This document shows, piece after piece, positions 1-8,815 of a stretch of 64,000 nucleotides of DNA (position 1 is its first letter; the number at the start of each line of letters is the position of its first letter). Source of the stretch: Paracoccaceae bacterium (lineage in GTDB: Bacteria > Pseudomonadota > Alphaproteobacteria > Rhodobacterales > Rhodobacteraceae); the NCBI GenBank assembly GCA_013003075.1, contig JABDLJ010000018.1, positions 1 through 64,000 of the forward strand, given 5' to 3'. The notes under the pieces are model-generated. The model had not been told where the DNA came from. It was given only the letters and a program-made list of their open reading frames with translations, and did no database searches. The translations under genes and the position numbers were made by a program.

Positions 1-1278
1 GCCGTATTCTTCGGCTTTCTGCGCCATCAAACCAATGTTTTGAACAGCACCCGAGGTGGATGGGTCCAGCGCGCCGGTTTCCTTGAAGTAACGGATCGTC
101 TCGTCATAAACCGGAGCGTAGGAGTTATCGGGGATCACGCAGTTGGTGTCGGCTTCGCCCCCATCAGGGCCCCAGCCGCGCCCGCCGTTGCGGATCAGTG
201 CAGGCATCGAGGCGTCGATGATCACGTCTGACGGTACGTGCAAGTTCGTGATGCCCTTGTCGGAATTGACCATGTACATCGGGGGCTGCTTGCTCATCGC
301 GTTCTTGATGTCCGCCTCGATCTCGGCGCGCTTGTCCTCTGGCAGCGATGCAATCCGCGCTTCCAGCTCGCCGATGCCCGAATTCGGGTTCACGCCAAGC
401 TCGGCCAACGTTGCCCCGTGCTTGTCGAACACTTCCTGCAAAAAGACCGATACAGCATGTCCGAAAAGGATCGGGTCCGAAACTTTCATCATAGTGGCTT
501 TGAGGTGCAGCGAGAAAAGAACGCCCTTTGCCTTTGCATCAGCGATCTGATCGCGCAGGAATGCGCGAAGGTGATTGGCGCTCATGAAGGTGGCGTCGAC
601 CACCGTGCCTTCTTTCACTGAAAGATTGTCCTTCAGCACTTTCACGGATCCGTCCGCGCCCACAAATTCGATCCGGGCAGAGCCTGCCTGGGCCGCGGTG
701 ATCGTTGCAGACTTTTCGTTCGAGCGGAAATCGTTGCCGGACATCGCGCTGACATGCGTCTTGGAACTGCTGCTCCATTCGCCCATCGAGTGCGGATGCG
801 CCATCGCGTGCAGTTTCACCGCCCGCGCGGCCCGGCGGTCCGAGTTGCCTTCGCGCAGCACGGGGTTCACCGCGCTGCCCTTGATTGCATCGTAGCGGGC
901 GCGTATTTCGCGCTCTGCCTCGCTTTGCGGCTCATCGGGGTAGTCCGGCACCGCGTAGCCTTGCGATTGAAGTTCTTTGACGGCGGCGGTCAATTGCGGC
1001 ACCGAAGCCGAGATGTTCGGCAGCTTGATCACGTTCGCCTCGGCGGTCTTCACCAGCTTGCCCAGTTCGGCCAGATCGTCGGTCTGCCGCTGCTCTGCGC
1101 GCAGATGGTCGGGGAAGGCGGCCAGGATGCGGCCGGCCAGAGAGATGTCCTTGGTGCCGACAGAAGCACCCGCGGCCTCGGCAAAGAAGCGGACGATCGG
1201 CAAGAGCGATGCGCTGGCAAGCTGCGGCGCTTCGTCGACGATGGTGTAGACGATGTCGGGCGTGGAGTGTTCGGACAT
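1..1278 (-). CDS. icd: Isocitrate dehydrogenase, NADP-dependent, monomeric type (3' end cut off by the window)
   Basis: The visible 426 residues match the N-terminal part of the monomeric isocitrate dehydrogenase family, which oxidises isocitrate to 2-oxoglutarate with NADP+ in the TCA cycle in the cytoplasm. The motifs [15 protein letters not shown] and SNEKSATI lie in the conserved substrate and metal region. The family is usually about 740 residues, so roughly 310 C-terminal residues lie outside the window. The start is the ATG at 1278-1276; the frame is open to base 1. It is transcribed away from the TetR gene. The preceding 274 bases (1279-1552) show no gene and no clear promoter. Confidence 0.93.
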   Translation of the reverse strand, partial: MSEHSTPDIVYTIVDEAPQLASASLLPIVRFFAEAAGASVGTKDISLAGRILAAFPDHLRAEQRQTDDLAELGKLVKTAEANVIKLPNISASVPQLTAAVKELQSQGYAVPDYPDEPQSEAEREIRARYDAIKGSAVNPVLREGNSDRRAARAVKLHAMAHPHSMGEWSSSSKTHVSAMSGNDFRSNEKSATITAAQAGSARIEFVGADGSVKVLKDNLSVKEGTVVDATFMSANHLRAFLRDQIADAKAKGVLFSLHLKATMMKVSDPILFGHAVSVFLQEVFDKHGATLAELGVNPNSGIGELEARIASLPEDKRAEIEADIKNAMSKQPPMYMVNSDKGITNLHVPSDVIIDASMPALIRNGGRGWGPDGGEADTNCVIPDNSYAPVYDETIRYFKETGALDPSTSGAVQNIGLMAQKAEEYG

Positions 1279-1552
1279 GGTACGATCCCTTCGGCAGTGA
1301 CTGGTTTCGGCCGCGAAAAGCTGCGGCACCGCCGACGCCCCCTGGCGCTGCGGCTTGGTCTTTTTCCTGTTCCGCGTAGATCAGCGCCGCCCTGATTTCA
1401 ACCGAATAAGCCGAGCTTTCTGCACGGGCGCCAGCGCCGGGCGGAGGCCACCGAACCTTTGGAAGAGAAGGCCGCCTGCAAGTTCTCGCACGGCAAACCC
1501 GGGCTGGGATGGCGGCTGGAGGCCTCTGAGGCCCCGCCGGCCGATACGGTGG

Positions 1553-2224
1553 TCACAGCAGACCGAGCCCGCCGAGCCTGTCTTGGAAACTGGCGAGCTC
1601 GTTCTTCGGGGCAGGGCGGCCGGTAAAGGTCAGGACATAATACGGGATCAGCCGCAAACGGTCGGCCATGGGCTCTTGAAGCTCCGCGTCGTTGTAGCCG
1701 ATCTGCATGTAGTAAAGAACGCGCGCTCGGATCAGGCTTTCGGTCGACCCGTAGTCAAACCGCCGAAAAAGTTGGGCGATCGCCTCGATCCGCTGCTCGT
1801 CCGAGCGCTCCAGCACGCGGCGCACCTTTCCTGACCGCCGGGCCCAGTCGCGGATTGCGAAATCGAGCTTGTTGTTGAACGCCGAAGCGTCGGTGAAACA
1901 GGCAAATAGGTTCAAGACTCCTTGCGTGATCGTGGCAGCCGGCTGCGCCGCGTGCTTCACGATGGCCTGGGTGTTGGACGCCAGCCACGCGTCCAGAAGA
2001 GCATCCAGAAGCTCTTGCCGGCTCTTGAAGTACCAATAGAAGCTGGAGCGCGAAACGCCCATGCGGCCTGCGAGCGAGAGCACCTTGACCCGCTCGATCC
2101 CGTCGGAAACGAGCGTATCGAGCGCAACGTTCATCCAGTCCTGACGGGTGACTTTCACGTTGCCGACAAGGGGCTTCTTGTCCGGATCGTCCCGGTGCAG
2201 GCGGCTTGGGCTGCGGGGGGCCAT
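1553..2224 (-). CDS. TetR/AcrR-family transcriptional regulator
   Basis: A cytoplasmic DNA-binding regulator of about 223 residues. The N-terminal third carries a TetR helix-turn-helix: the stretch RMGVSRSSFYWYFKSRQELL is the classic recognition helix plus the YWYF-K-S/N motif. The rest is a divergent helical ligand-binding domain. I chose the ATG at 2224 over longer in-frame starts because the stop codon of the upstream MttB remnant (2226-2228) lies directly before it and the longer N-terminus would overlap that gene. The tight spacing suggests it was the last gene of a three-gene operon (dehydrogenase, MttB-like, TetR) and probably controls it. The ligand is unknown; a methylated amine is an inference from context. 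Confidence 0.85.
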   Translation of the reverse strand: MAPRSPSRLHRDDPDKKPLVGNVKVTRQDWMNVALDTLVSDGIERVKVLSLAGRMGVSRSSFYWYFKSRQELLDALLDAWLASNTQAIVKHAAQPAATITQGVLNLFACFTDASAFNNKLDFAIRDWARRSGKVRRVLERSDEQRIEAIAQLFRRFDYGSTESLIRARVLYYMQIGYNDAELQEPMADRLRLIPYYVLTFTGRPAPKNELASFQDRLGGLGLL

Positions 2225-2225
2225 T

Positions 2226-3075
2226 TCAGCTGACCGGGTCTGCGCCAGCGCGGGCGGTGGCATCTGCGATAAAGGCTCGCGGGGCTTCAAGTTGATAGTG
2301 CGCATTCTTGATCTCGGGGAGCGTCGCCAGAACATCTTTCCCGATCGCCGTGGTCCGGCCCACGGCATCGATGCTAGCCCGGTCAGAACACGTACTGAAA
2401 TTCGCGACACCGCCGACAAGGGGGGTGTGGGCTTCCGACTGGCAGTGCTTTATCGCGTGCTCGGTTGCGGAAAAACAGCCGTCAGTTTGCACCTGCCTGA
2501 TCGCATCCGGGCCCGGATCGCGGCCGGCCTCCGTGCCGGCGGCACACCGCTCTGCAATCATCTGCAAGACCTCAATATAGGTGATCGTCTTTTCACACGA
2601 CACCGGCAGACCATCCTCCAGCCAACCGGCCGCACAGATGACCACAGCCGCGCCGGCTTCGGGACCGCTTGCCGCGCACCGGATCGGCGGCATGCGGTGT
2701 GCCCGCGACGGGCTGGGACACCGGGTAGCCCGGCTTTAGGATGATATCGCGCCCGCGCGCGCCACCCGCGACCGGGATGGACAGAGGCGCCGTTGCCAGG
2801 GCGGGCTGCGCGATCTGCCGCCTGGTAAAGAGCATCTCAGAGCGGTCGTCCACGCGCGCGCCGGCGCCGCGAAGAAGCGCCCGCGCTTCGGCAAGCGGCA
2901 CCGGGACGGCTTGGCTCTGCGGCACATCCATAGCCGCCTCGTGCATGGCCTCTTTTTGATCGTCGAGAAAGGCATCCATCGGTTGGAAGGGATGGCGCAA
3001 GGCGCGATAATCCGCGCGGGCATCGGCCGGGCCGTCCGTGCCCGCGTGCCGGCCTCGCCGCGCGCCGCGTCTCAT
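2226..3075 (-). pseudogene. MttB-like (trimethylamine methyltransferase family) pseudogene with internal deletion and frameshift
   Basis: Two reading frames each carry part of one MttB-family protein. From 3075 down to about 2675 one frame reads like the family N-terminus (ALRHPFQPMDAF, then EARALLRGAGARVDD, AGTPHAADPVRGKR). From about 2670 to 2226 a different frame reads like the C-terminus (AAGWLEDGL..EK, then DAIRQV and a degenerate tail). Comparing with the family pattern from memory, roughly 240 central residues are missing and the two ends are out of frame. Its start overlaps the stop of the upstream dehydrogenase (ATGA at 3075-3072) and its stop abuts the TetR gene, so the decay sits inside an otherwise intact operon. 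The protein was presumably a corrinoid-type or MtgB-like demethylase; it cannot be functional here. Confidence 0.8.
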
Positions 3076-5474
3076 GCGCGGATGGCTTTACCGCCGGGAT
3101 CGTAAGGTGAGGGCGCGATCACTCGCGCCGCACGCTCGACCCCGACGATATGGACGCTCAACTCGCTGCCTTCAGCGGCCAACTCCCTGTTCACCAGCGC
3201 CATCGCCAGCGACTTGCCGATCGTGTGGCCGTAGCCGCCGGAGGTTACGAAACCAACTTTCTGGTCACCCTTCCAGATCGGCTCGTAGCCGCTGGCATCG
3301 GCATCTTCGGCGTCCACCTCAAGCGTCACCAGCACTTTTGCAGAGCCAGCGCCGCTCTTTTCGGCAAGGGCCGCTTGCCGGCCGACGAAATCGCCTTTGT
3401 CCCAGTCGATCCAGCGGTCCATACCAGTCATTCCCGGCGTGTAGCCTTGCGTGAACTCGGCCGACCAGATGCCATAGCTTTTTTCCAGCCTGAGGCTCAG
3501 CATGGCGTTGAAGCCATATTCGAAGATGCCGGCATCTGCGCCGGCCTCCAGCAGCGTCCGGCGCAGCGCGATGTGGTCGCCCATGCGGCAGTTGATCTCG
3601 TAGCCCAGCTCCCCCGAGACCGACAGCCGCCCGACCTTGCAGCGCAAGAGGCCTATGTCGAAAGCGCCGCAGCCCATGAAGCCAAGCTCTGCGGCGCCGG
3701 GCGAGAGGCGTTCGATCAGCAACCGCGACCCCGGCCCCGAGAGCGAGAAGCCGGCCACCTCGTCGCCCAGGTCGCGGATCTCGACCCCATCCTGCATATG
3801 GTTGTCGAACCAGCGCATGTGCCAGCGTCGCAGGTAATAGCTGCCCATGATCCACCAGCGCCCGTCCCCCCAATTGAAAAGGGTCAGATCGCCTTTGAGG
3901 CGGCCGTCCTCGGCCAGTGCGACTGCAAGGCGGGCCCGGCCAGGTGCGGGCAAGCGCGTCGCAAAAAGATGGTTCAGCCAGGCTTCCGCGTTGCGCCCCG
4001 AGACCTCGAACCGCGAAAAACCCGAGATGTCCAGAAGGCCGACGCCGCCGCGCACCCTGCGGCACTCCTCCGCCACGATATCGAACGCGTTGGAGCGTTT
4101 CAGCGAAGGGGTTTCTTCAAATCCCTTGGGCGCGAAGTAGAGCGGAACTTCAAGATCCCAGCTTTGCCCCCAAAACGCGCCGGCCTCTGTCATTTCCGTA
4201 TGTGCAGGCGACATTTTCAGCGGGCGTCCCGCGGGAAGCTGCTCGTTGGGATATGTCATCACGAAGCGGCGCGAGTAGAACTGGCCGGTGGTCTGCTTGA
4301 TGTACTGCTTGTTCTCGGCCCAGACCCCGTAGCGCGCGACGTCCATGCCGTAGACATCTGTCTCGGGGTGGCCGTGGATCATCCATTCGGCCAGCGATTT
4401 GCCGACGCCGCCGCCCTGCAAGAAGCCGGCCATGACCGCGCAGGCGCACCAGTAGCCGCGCTTGCCGCGCACCGGGCCGACCAGCGGGTTGCCGTCGGGC
4501 GAGAAGGTGAAGGCGCCGTTGACCCATGTCTTGACGCCGACCTCCTGCAGTGCCGGGTAGCGCTCGAAGGCGAGCGTCAGCTCGTGCTCGATACGGTCGG
4601 TGTCCTCCTGAAACAACTCCATGCCGTAGTCCCATGGCGCGCCGTCCATCGCCCAGTGCTCGGTATTGATCTCGTAGATGCCGAGAAGCACGCCCCTCTG
4701 GTCCTGCCGCAGGTACGTGAAGCCTTCCAGATCGACCGTCATCGGCACCTCGAAGTCGATCTCTTCAAGCTGCGGGATCGTGTCGGATATCAGGTAATGG
4801 TGCTTGAGCGGCGCAACCGGCAGCTCGATCCCGGCCATCCGGCCCACCTGCTTGGCCCAAAGCCCGCCGGCATTGACGACATGCTCACATGAAATGGTGC
4901 CCTTCTCGGTCACCACCTCCCAGCCTTGCAGCGTCTGGTTGAGCTCCAGAACGCGGTTGTGCTCGATCACCGTGGCACCGCGTTTCTTGGCGGCGCCGGC
5001 ATAGGCGTGAACGGTGCCGGTCGTGTCGATATAGCCCTCGCGGTCGGCCCACATGCCACCCAGCAGGCCCTCGGTCGACATGATCGGGTTCAGCGCTTGC
5101 GCCTCTTGGGGTGTGACGAGACGGCAATCCTCGATGCCGATGGATTGAAACACCCGGTAGGCCGATTGCAGCCATTCCCAGCGATCCGGTGTTCCGGCCA
5201 TCGTCAGACCGCCCGTCATATGCAGCCCGATATTCTGCCCGCTTTCCTTTTCGATCTCGGAAAGAAGATCGATGGTGTAGGCCTGAAGCGCAGCGATATT
5301 GGGATCGGCGTTCAACGCATGGATACCGCCCGCGGCGTGCCACGATGAGCCGGCGGTCAGCACCGACCTTTCGATCAGGCACACATCGGACCAACCCATC
5401 TTGGCGAGGTGATAAAGAACCGACGTCCCGACGACCCCGCCGCCGATAACGACCACCCTGTATTGCGCATTCAT
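3072..5474 (-). CDS. FAD-dependent dehydrogenase with GcvT domain (dimethylglycine/sarcosine dehydrogenase-like)
   Basis: An 800-residue flavoprotein. Residues 7-35 form the FAD-binding Rossmann motif (VVVIGGGVVGTS). The SSWHAAGG motif at 43-50 contains the His (46) that carries covalent FAD in dimethylglycine dehydrogenases. The first half (to about 390) is a DAO-type oxidase fold, followed by an FAO-type linker and a C-terminal aminomethyltransferase (GcvT) domain that normally hands the one-carbon unit to tetrahydrofolate. Length and order match the dimethylglycine/sarcosine dehydrogenase family, so N-demethylation of a methylated glycine or related amine is likely, but the substrate cannot be fixed from sequence. 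It heads an operon with the decayed MttB gene and a TetR regulator. Confidence 0.88.
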   Translation of the reverse strand: MNAQYRVVVIGGGVVGTSVLYHLAKMGWSDVCLIERSVLTAGSSWHAAGGIHALNADPNIAALQAYTIDLLSEIEKESGQNIGLHMTGGLTMAGTPDRWEWLQSAYRVFQSIGIEDCRLVTPQEAQALNPIMSTEGLLGGMWADREGYIDTTGTVHAYAGAAKKRGATVIEHNRVLELNQTLQGWEVVTEKGTISCEHVVNAGGLWAKQVGRMAGIELPVAPLKHHYLISDTIPQLEEIDFEVPMTVDLEGFTYLRQDQRGVLLGIYEINTEHWAMDGAPWDYGMELFQEDTDRIEHELTLAFERYPALQEVGVKTWVNGAFTFSPDGNPLVGPVRGKRGYWCACAVMAGFLQGGGVGKSLAEWMIHGHPETDVYGMDVARYGVWAENKQYIKQTTGQFYSRRFVMTYPNEQLPAGRPLKMSPAHTEMTEAGAFWGQSWDLEVPLYFAPKGFEETPSLKRSNAFDIVAEECRRVRGGVGLLDISGFSRFEVSGRNAEAWLNHLFATRLPAPGRARLAVALAEDGRLKGDLTLFNWGDGRWWIMGSYYLRRWHMRWFDNHMQDGVEIRDLGDEVAGFSLSGPGSRLLIERLSPGAAELGFMGCGAFDIGLLRCKVGRLSVSGELGYEINCRMGDHIALRRTLLEAGADAGIFEYGFNAMLSLRLEKSYGIWSAEFTQGYTPGMTGMDRWIDWDKGDFVGRQAALAEKSGAGSAKVLVTLEVDAEDADASGYEPIWKGDQKVGFVTSGGYGHTIGKSLAMALVNRELAAEGSELSVHIVGVERAARVIAPSPYDPGGKAIRA

Positions 5475-5587
5475 GGCGATCCTTTCCCTGGATGCCGCCG
5501 GTACGGGTGCCGGCGCCCCGCGAAAGGATTACCGAAAGATCGAAACCTGTCTATACACTTCTGTCCAGTACTCCGACGAGTGCAAAC

Positions 5588-5621
5588 AAAAAGGCGCCGC
5601 CAATCCTTTGACTGGAGCGCC
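5588..5621 (-). terminator. Rho-independent terminator after frcBCA
   Basis: Read on the minus strand, a GC-rich imperfect stem (GGCGC and CCA on one arm, TGG and GCGCC on the other) is followed by five T residues (5592-5588). It lies 24 bases past the frcA stop, where transcription of the transporter operon should end. Confidence 0.6.
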
Positions 5622-5644
5622 CTTGCTTGTGGATTTCGGTCCGC

Positions 5645-6427
5645 CTATGCCGCGACCGGCTCGGCCGGAGGCTCTTTTGCGCCAGTCATGAACGCGACCG
5701 CGTCGGACATCGTGTAGTCCTTGGGATCGATCACGCAAAGCCGTTTGCCGAGGCGGTGCACATGGATGCGGTCGGCGACCTCGAAGACATGCGGCATGTT
5801 GTGGCTGATCAAGATGATCGGTATGCCGCGGGATTTCACGTCCAGGATCAACTCCAGCACGCGGCGCGATTCCTTGACGCCAAGCGCGGCGGTAGGCTCG
5901 TCGAGGATGATGACCTTCGAGCCGAAGGCGGCGGCGCGCGCCACAGCGACACCCTGACGCTGGCCGCCCGACAGCGTCTCAACCGCCTGGTTGATGTTCT
6001 GGATCGTCATCAAACCGAGTTCGCTCAGCTTTTCACGAGCGAACTTTTCCATCGCCGACTTGTCGAGCTTGCGAAAGTATCGGCCCATGAAGCCGTGCTT
6101 TCGGATCTCGCGCCCCATGAACATGTTGTCGGCGATCGAAAGAGCAGGCGACATGGCGAGGGTCTGGTACACCGTCTCGATCCCGGCCTGGCGGGCAGCG
6201 ATGGGCGAATTGAAAGTCACCTCGCTGCCTTCGAGATAGACCTTGCCATCATCCGGCTGCAACGCGCCAGAGAGTGTCTTGATCATCACCGACTTGCCGG
6301 CCCCGTTGTCGCCGATGACGGCAAGGATTTCCCCGGGAAAAAGATCGAAGTCGCACCTGTCGAGGGCAGTGACCTTGCCAAAGCGCTTGATCAGTCCTCG
6401 GCCTGAAAGAATGGGTCCCGTCGTCAT
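5645..6427 (-). CDS. frcA: Sugar ABC transporter ATP-binding protein (FrcA-like)
   Basis: A 260-residue single-domain ABC ATPase that powers sugar uptake at the inner face of the membrane. Walker A is GDNGAGKS (39-46), the signature is LSGGQRQGVAVARA, and Walker B is IILDEPTAALG. Being one ABC domain rather than two (as in RbsA) fits the FrcA/CUT2 subgroup. The ATG at 6427 is chosen because it overlaps the permease stop by four bases (ATGA), a translational coupling; a longer open frame upstream lies wholly inside the permease gene. It works with the permease (6424-7503) and binding protein (7627-8646). Confidence 0.9.
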   Translation of the reverse strand: MTTGPILSGRGLIKRFGKVTALDRCDFDLFPGEILAVIGDNGAGKSVMIKTLSGALQPDDGKVYLEGSEVTFNSPIAARQAGIETVYQTLAMSPALSIADNMFMGREIRKHGFMGRYFRKLDKSAMEKFAREKLSELGLMTIQNINQAVETLSGGQRQGVAVARAAAFGSKVIILDEPTAALGVKESRRVLELILDVKSRGIPIILISHNMPHVFEVADRIHVHRLGKRLCVIDPKDYTMSDAVAFMTGAKEPPAEPVAA

Positions 6428-7503
6428 CCCGCCACCTTTCTGATCCACTGGTCTACAGAGACAGCGCCGATAATGAGCGCGCCGATGAGAAGCCAGGTCC
6501 ATTGTGGGTTGGCCCCCGCCATTCTGAGGCCAAGTTCGAATACACCAACGATCAACGCACCAAAAAAGGCGCCGAGGATCGAGCCGCGCCCGCCAAAGAG
6601 CGAGATGCCGCCAATCACCACTGCGGTAATAGACTGGATGTTGCCCATCATGCCGGTAGAGGCCGCCGGCGACACAGAGCCGAAACGCCCGATCATCACC
6701 CAACCGGCTAGCGCACAGATGAAGCCGGCGAGCATGTAGACTGACATGATGGTCTTGTGAACATCGACGCCTGCAAGCTCAGCCGCTTCCGGATCGTCGC
6801 CCACCGCGTAGACGTGGCGCCCCCAGGCGGTCGCACGCAATGCGTAGCCCAGGACGACCACCAGCAGCAGCATCACGATAACGCCGAGCGTTAAGGTCGC
6901 CCCCCCGGCCTGAATCTTCGCGCCCATGACCTGAAGAAAGGCCGCTTGTTGCTCGATGTCCTGCGACCGTATCGTCTCGTTTCGCGCGTACAGGAAGTTC
7001 GCAGCCAGAAGGATCTGCCACATGCCGAGCGTGACGATGAAGGGCGGCAATTTAACCCGGCTGACGAGCCAGCCGTTAAGTGCCCCGATGCCGGTGCCGA
7101 TTATCAGACCGCAGAGGACCGCGATCGTCGGCGGAAGCCCGTAGCGGAATGTGAATTGTCCCATGATCACCGAGGACAGCACGGCCATGGCCCCGACCGA
7201 GAGATCGATACCTGCCGTCAGGATCACCAGACTTTGTGCCGCCGCGAGCACGCCGACGATTTGCACCTGTTGCAGGATCAGGGTCAGCGCGAAAGGTGAG
7301 AAAAACTTCGATCCCAGCGCGAGGCCGAAGACGATTATTGCCACGACCAGCACGATGAGCGGCACGAGCGCGGGTGTCGCATGCAGCATCTCCTGGAAGC
7401 GACCAACAAAGCCCTTACCTTGCTCGTCGAACGAAGCGACGTCGGTTGACGCGCCAGACAGAACTGACTCGTAATTATCCGTCTTGGTGATGTCTGATGA
7501 CAT
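6424..7503 (-). CDS. frcC: Sugar ABC transporter permease (FrcC-like)
   Basis: A 359-residue inner-membrane permease of the BPD_transp_2 (CUT2, RbsC/FrcC) type. After about 40 polar residues it shows eight to ten hydrophobic segments, beginning with a long one around residues 48-70. The family loop LTAGIDLSVGAMAVLSS and the segment GGRGSILGAFFGALIVG are both present. It forms the membrane channel for the FrcB-bound sugar and is driven by FrcA. The stop overlaps the frcA start. It is separated from frcB by 123 bases containing a strong hairpin. Confidence 0.9.
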   Translation of the reverse strand: MSSDITKTDNYESVLSGASTDVASFDEQGKGFVGRFQEMLHATPALVPLIVLVVAIIVFGLALGSKFFSPFALTLILQQVQIVGVLAAAQSLVILTAGIDLSVGAMAVLSSVIMGQFTFRYGLPPTIAVLCGLIIGTGIGALNGWLVSRVKLPPFIVTLGMWQILLAANFLYARNETIRSQDIEQQAAFLQVMGAKIQAGGATLTLGVIVMLLLVVVLGYALRATAWGRHVYAVGDDPEAAELAGVDVHKTIMSVYMLAGFICALAGWVMIGRFGSVSPAASTGMMGNIQSITAVVIGGISLFGGRGSILGAFFGALIVGVFELGLRMAGANPQWTWLLIGALIIGAVSVDQWIRKVAG

Positions 7504-7589
7504 GTAGCAACTCCCCTTGAAGAGGCTGACAGCGCCGGTTGGTATCGCGGATCATGACAGGTCGGACGCGTCCTGTCGCCGGCAATCGC

Positions 7590-7612
7590 GGAGGGCGCCG
7601 TCAGCGCCCTCC
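7590..7612 (-). repeat. Intercistronic hairpin between frcB and frcC
   Basis: A perfect 9-bp inverted repeat (GGAGGGCGC and GCGCCCTCC, loop CGTCA) lies 15 bases after the frcB stop. No T-run follows on the minus strand, so it looks more like an mRNA-stabilising or partially attenuating stem than a full terminator. Such stems between a binding-protein gene and its permease commonly help set excess binding protein; that role is inferred here. Confidence 0.6.
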
Positions 7613-7626
7613 GGCTCAGCGAGGTT

Positions 7627-8646
7627 TTAGCCCCAGCAGAGATTCATGCCTTCTTCGGTGTTGATCGATTCGACCCCTTCGGCAGGCTGATCGGTCACCA
7701 GCGCAACGCCAGTGTCGAAAAAGTCCTTGCCCTCGGTGGCTGCTGGCTTTTCGCCGGTTTCGGCGAACTTGGCAATCGCCTCGACGCCGAGCGACGCCAT
7801 AAGCAGCGGATACTGCTGCGAGGTCGCACCGATCACGCCTTCCTTGACGTTCTGCACGCCGGGACAGCCTCCGTCGACCGAAACGATCAGAACGTCGCTT
7901 TCGCGGCCAAGCGCTTTCAACGCCTCATAGGCACCGGCGGCGGCGGGCTCGTTGATGGTGTAGACCACATTGATGCCGGGATCGGATGCAAGCAGGTTCT
8001 CCATGCCTTTGCGACCGCCATCCGTGGCGCCATCGCTAACGTCATGGCCGACAATGCGCGCATCGCCCTCGTCGCCCCACTTGTTGGGATCGCCGAGATC
8101 GATGCCGAATCCGGTCAGGAAGCCCTGGTTGCGCAGAACGCCGACGGTCGGCTGCGAGATGTTGATGTTCAGCAGCCCGATCTTGGCGTCACCCGCAGCG
8201 TCGCCAAGCTGTGCCCTGGCCCACTGGCCGATCAGTTCGCCCGCCCGGAAATTGTCGGTCGCGAATGTCATGTCAGCGGCGTCGATCGGATCGAGCGGGG
8301 TATCGAGCGCGATTACGAGGATGCCGGCATCTCGTGCCTGCTGAACGACCGGCGCGATAGCGGCGGGGTCGGACGGCGTCAGAAGGATGCCCTTTGCGTT
8401 GTTGGCGATGCAGGTTTCGATCGCGGCGACCTGGGTCTCGTTGTCGCCGTCGATCCTGCCGGCATAGGTGTTCAATTCGATGCCCAGCTCTTCGGCCTTG
8501 GCGGTTGCGCCTTCGCGCATCTTGACGAAAAACGGGTTGGTGTCGGTCTTGGTGATAAGGCAGGCCGAGCTGGTGTGAGCTCCGGCAAATGCCGCACCTG
8601 ACATTGCCGTAACGCTCAATGCAGTGCAGGCCAATAACTTTTTCAT
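7627..8646 (-). CDS. frcB: Sugar ABC transporter substrate-binding protein (FrcB-like)
   Basis: A 339-residue periplasmic binding protein of the ribose/fructose type (Peripla_BP_4). It begins with a signal peptide ([20 protein letters not shown], cleavage near residue 22). The mature start [19 protein letters not shown] and the stretch [20 protein letters not shown] closely resemble the Sinorhizobium FrcB fructose-binding protein as I remember it. The ATG at 8646 gives the signal peptide at the very N-terminus; a start 48 bases upstream would put a charged stretch before it. First gene of the frcBCA operon, divergent from the ROK regulator, with a shared operator between them. Fructose is the likely substrate; mannose and ribose are possible too. 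Confidence 0.9.
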   Translation of the reverse strand: MKKLLACTALSVTAMSGAAFAGAHTSSACLITKTDTNPFFVKMREGATAKAEELGIELNTYAGRIDGDNETQVAAIETCIANNAKGILLTPSDPAAIAPVVQQARDAGILVIALDTPLDPIDAADMTFATDNFRAGELIGQWARAQLGDAAGDAKIGLLNINISQPTVGVLRNQGFLTGFGIDLGDPNKWGDEGDARIVGHDVSDGATDGGRKGMENLLASDPGINVVYTINEPAAAGAYEALKALGRESDVLIVSVDGGCPGVQNVKEGVIGATSQQYPLLMASLGVEAIAKFAETGEKPAATEGKDFFDTGVALVTDQPAEGVESINTEEGMNLCWG

Positions 8647-8761
8647 AGTGTCCTCCCAGGGTGTTCTGTTCGTTTTATTTTGCGCTTTTTCCACGCAGAC
8701 CTGCGACGTCTGATCCGCAAGTTGCCCTTAAAAAGCCCGATTCCCTTGGGGAAGTCAAATA

Positions 8762-8782
8762 AATAAATCAACTTGATTTATT
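8762..8782. promoter_or_regulatory. Palindromic operator between frcB and the ROK regulator gene
   Basis: A perfect 10-bp inverted repeat, AATAAATCAA - C - TTGATTTATT, stands out as AT-rich in a GC-rich background. It lies 116 bases before frcB and 34 bases before the regulator. Operators of ROK repressors (NagC, Mlc, XylR) are AT-rich palindromes of this kind, so this is the likely binding site of the adjacent regulator. Confidence 0.65.
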
Positions 8783-8815
8783 AATTAAACATGGCATGCT
8801 TTCGGCAAAAGGAGA

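Noticed and set aside
1513-1540. Terminator after the TetR gene
   Set aside because: GGCCTC-T-GAGGCC is a short palindrome with a one-base loop and no T-run, so it cannot form a usable hairpin.
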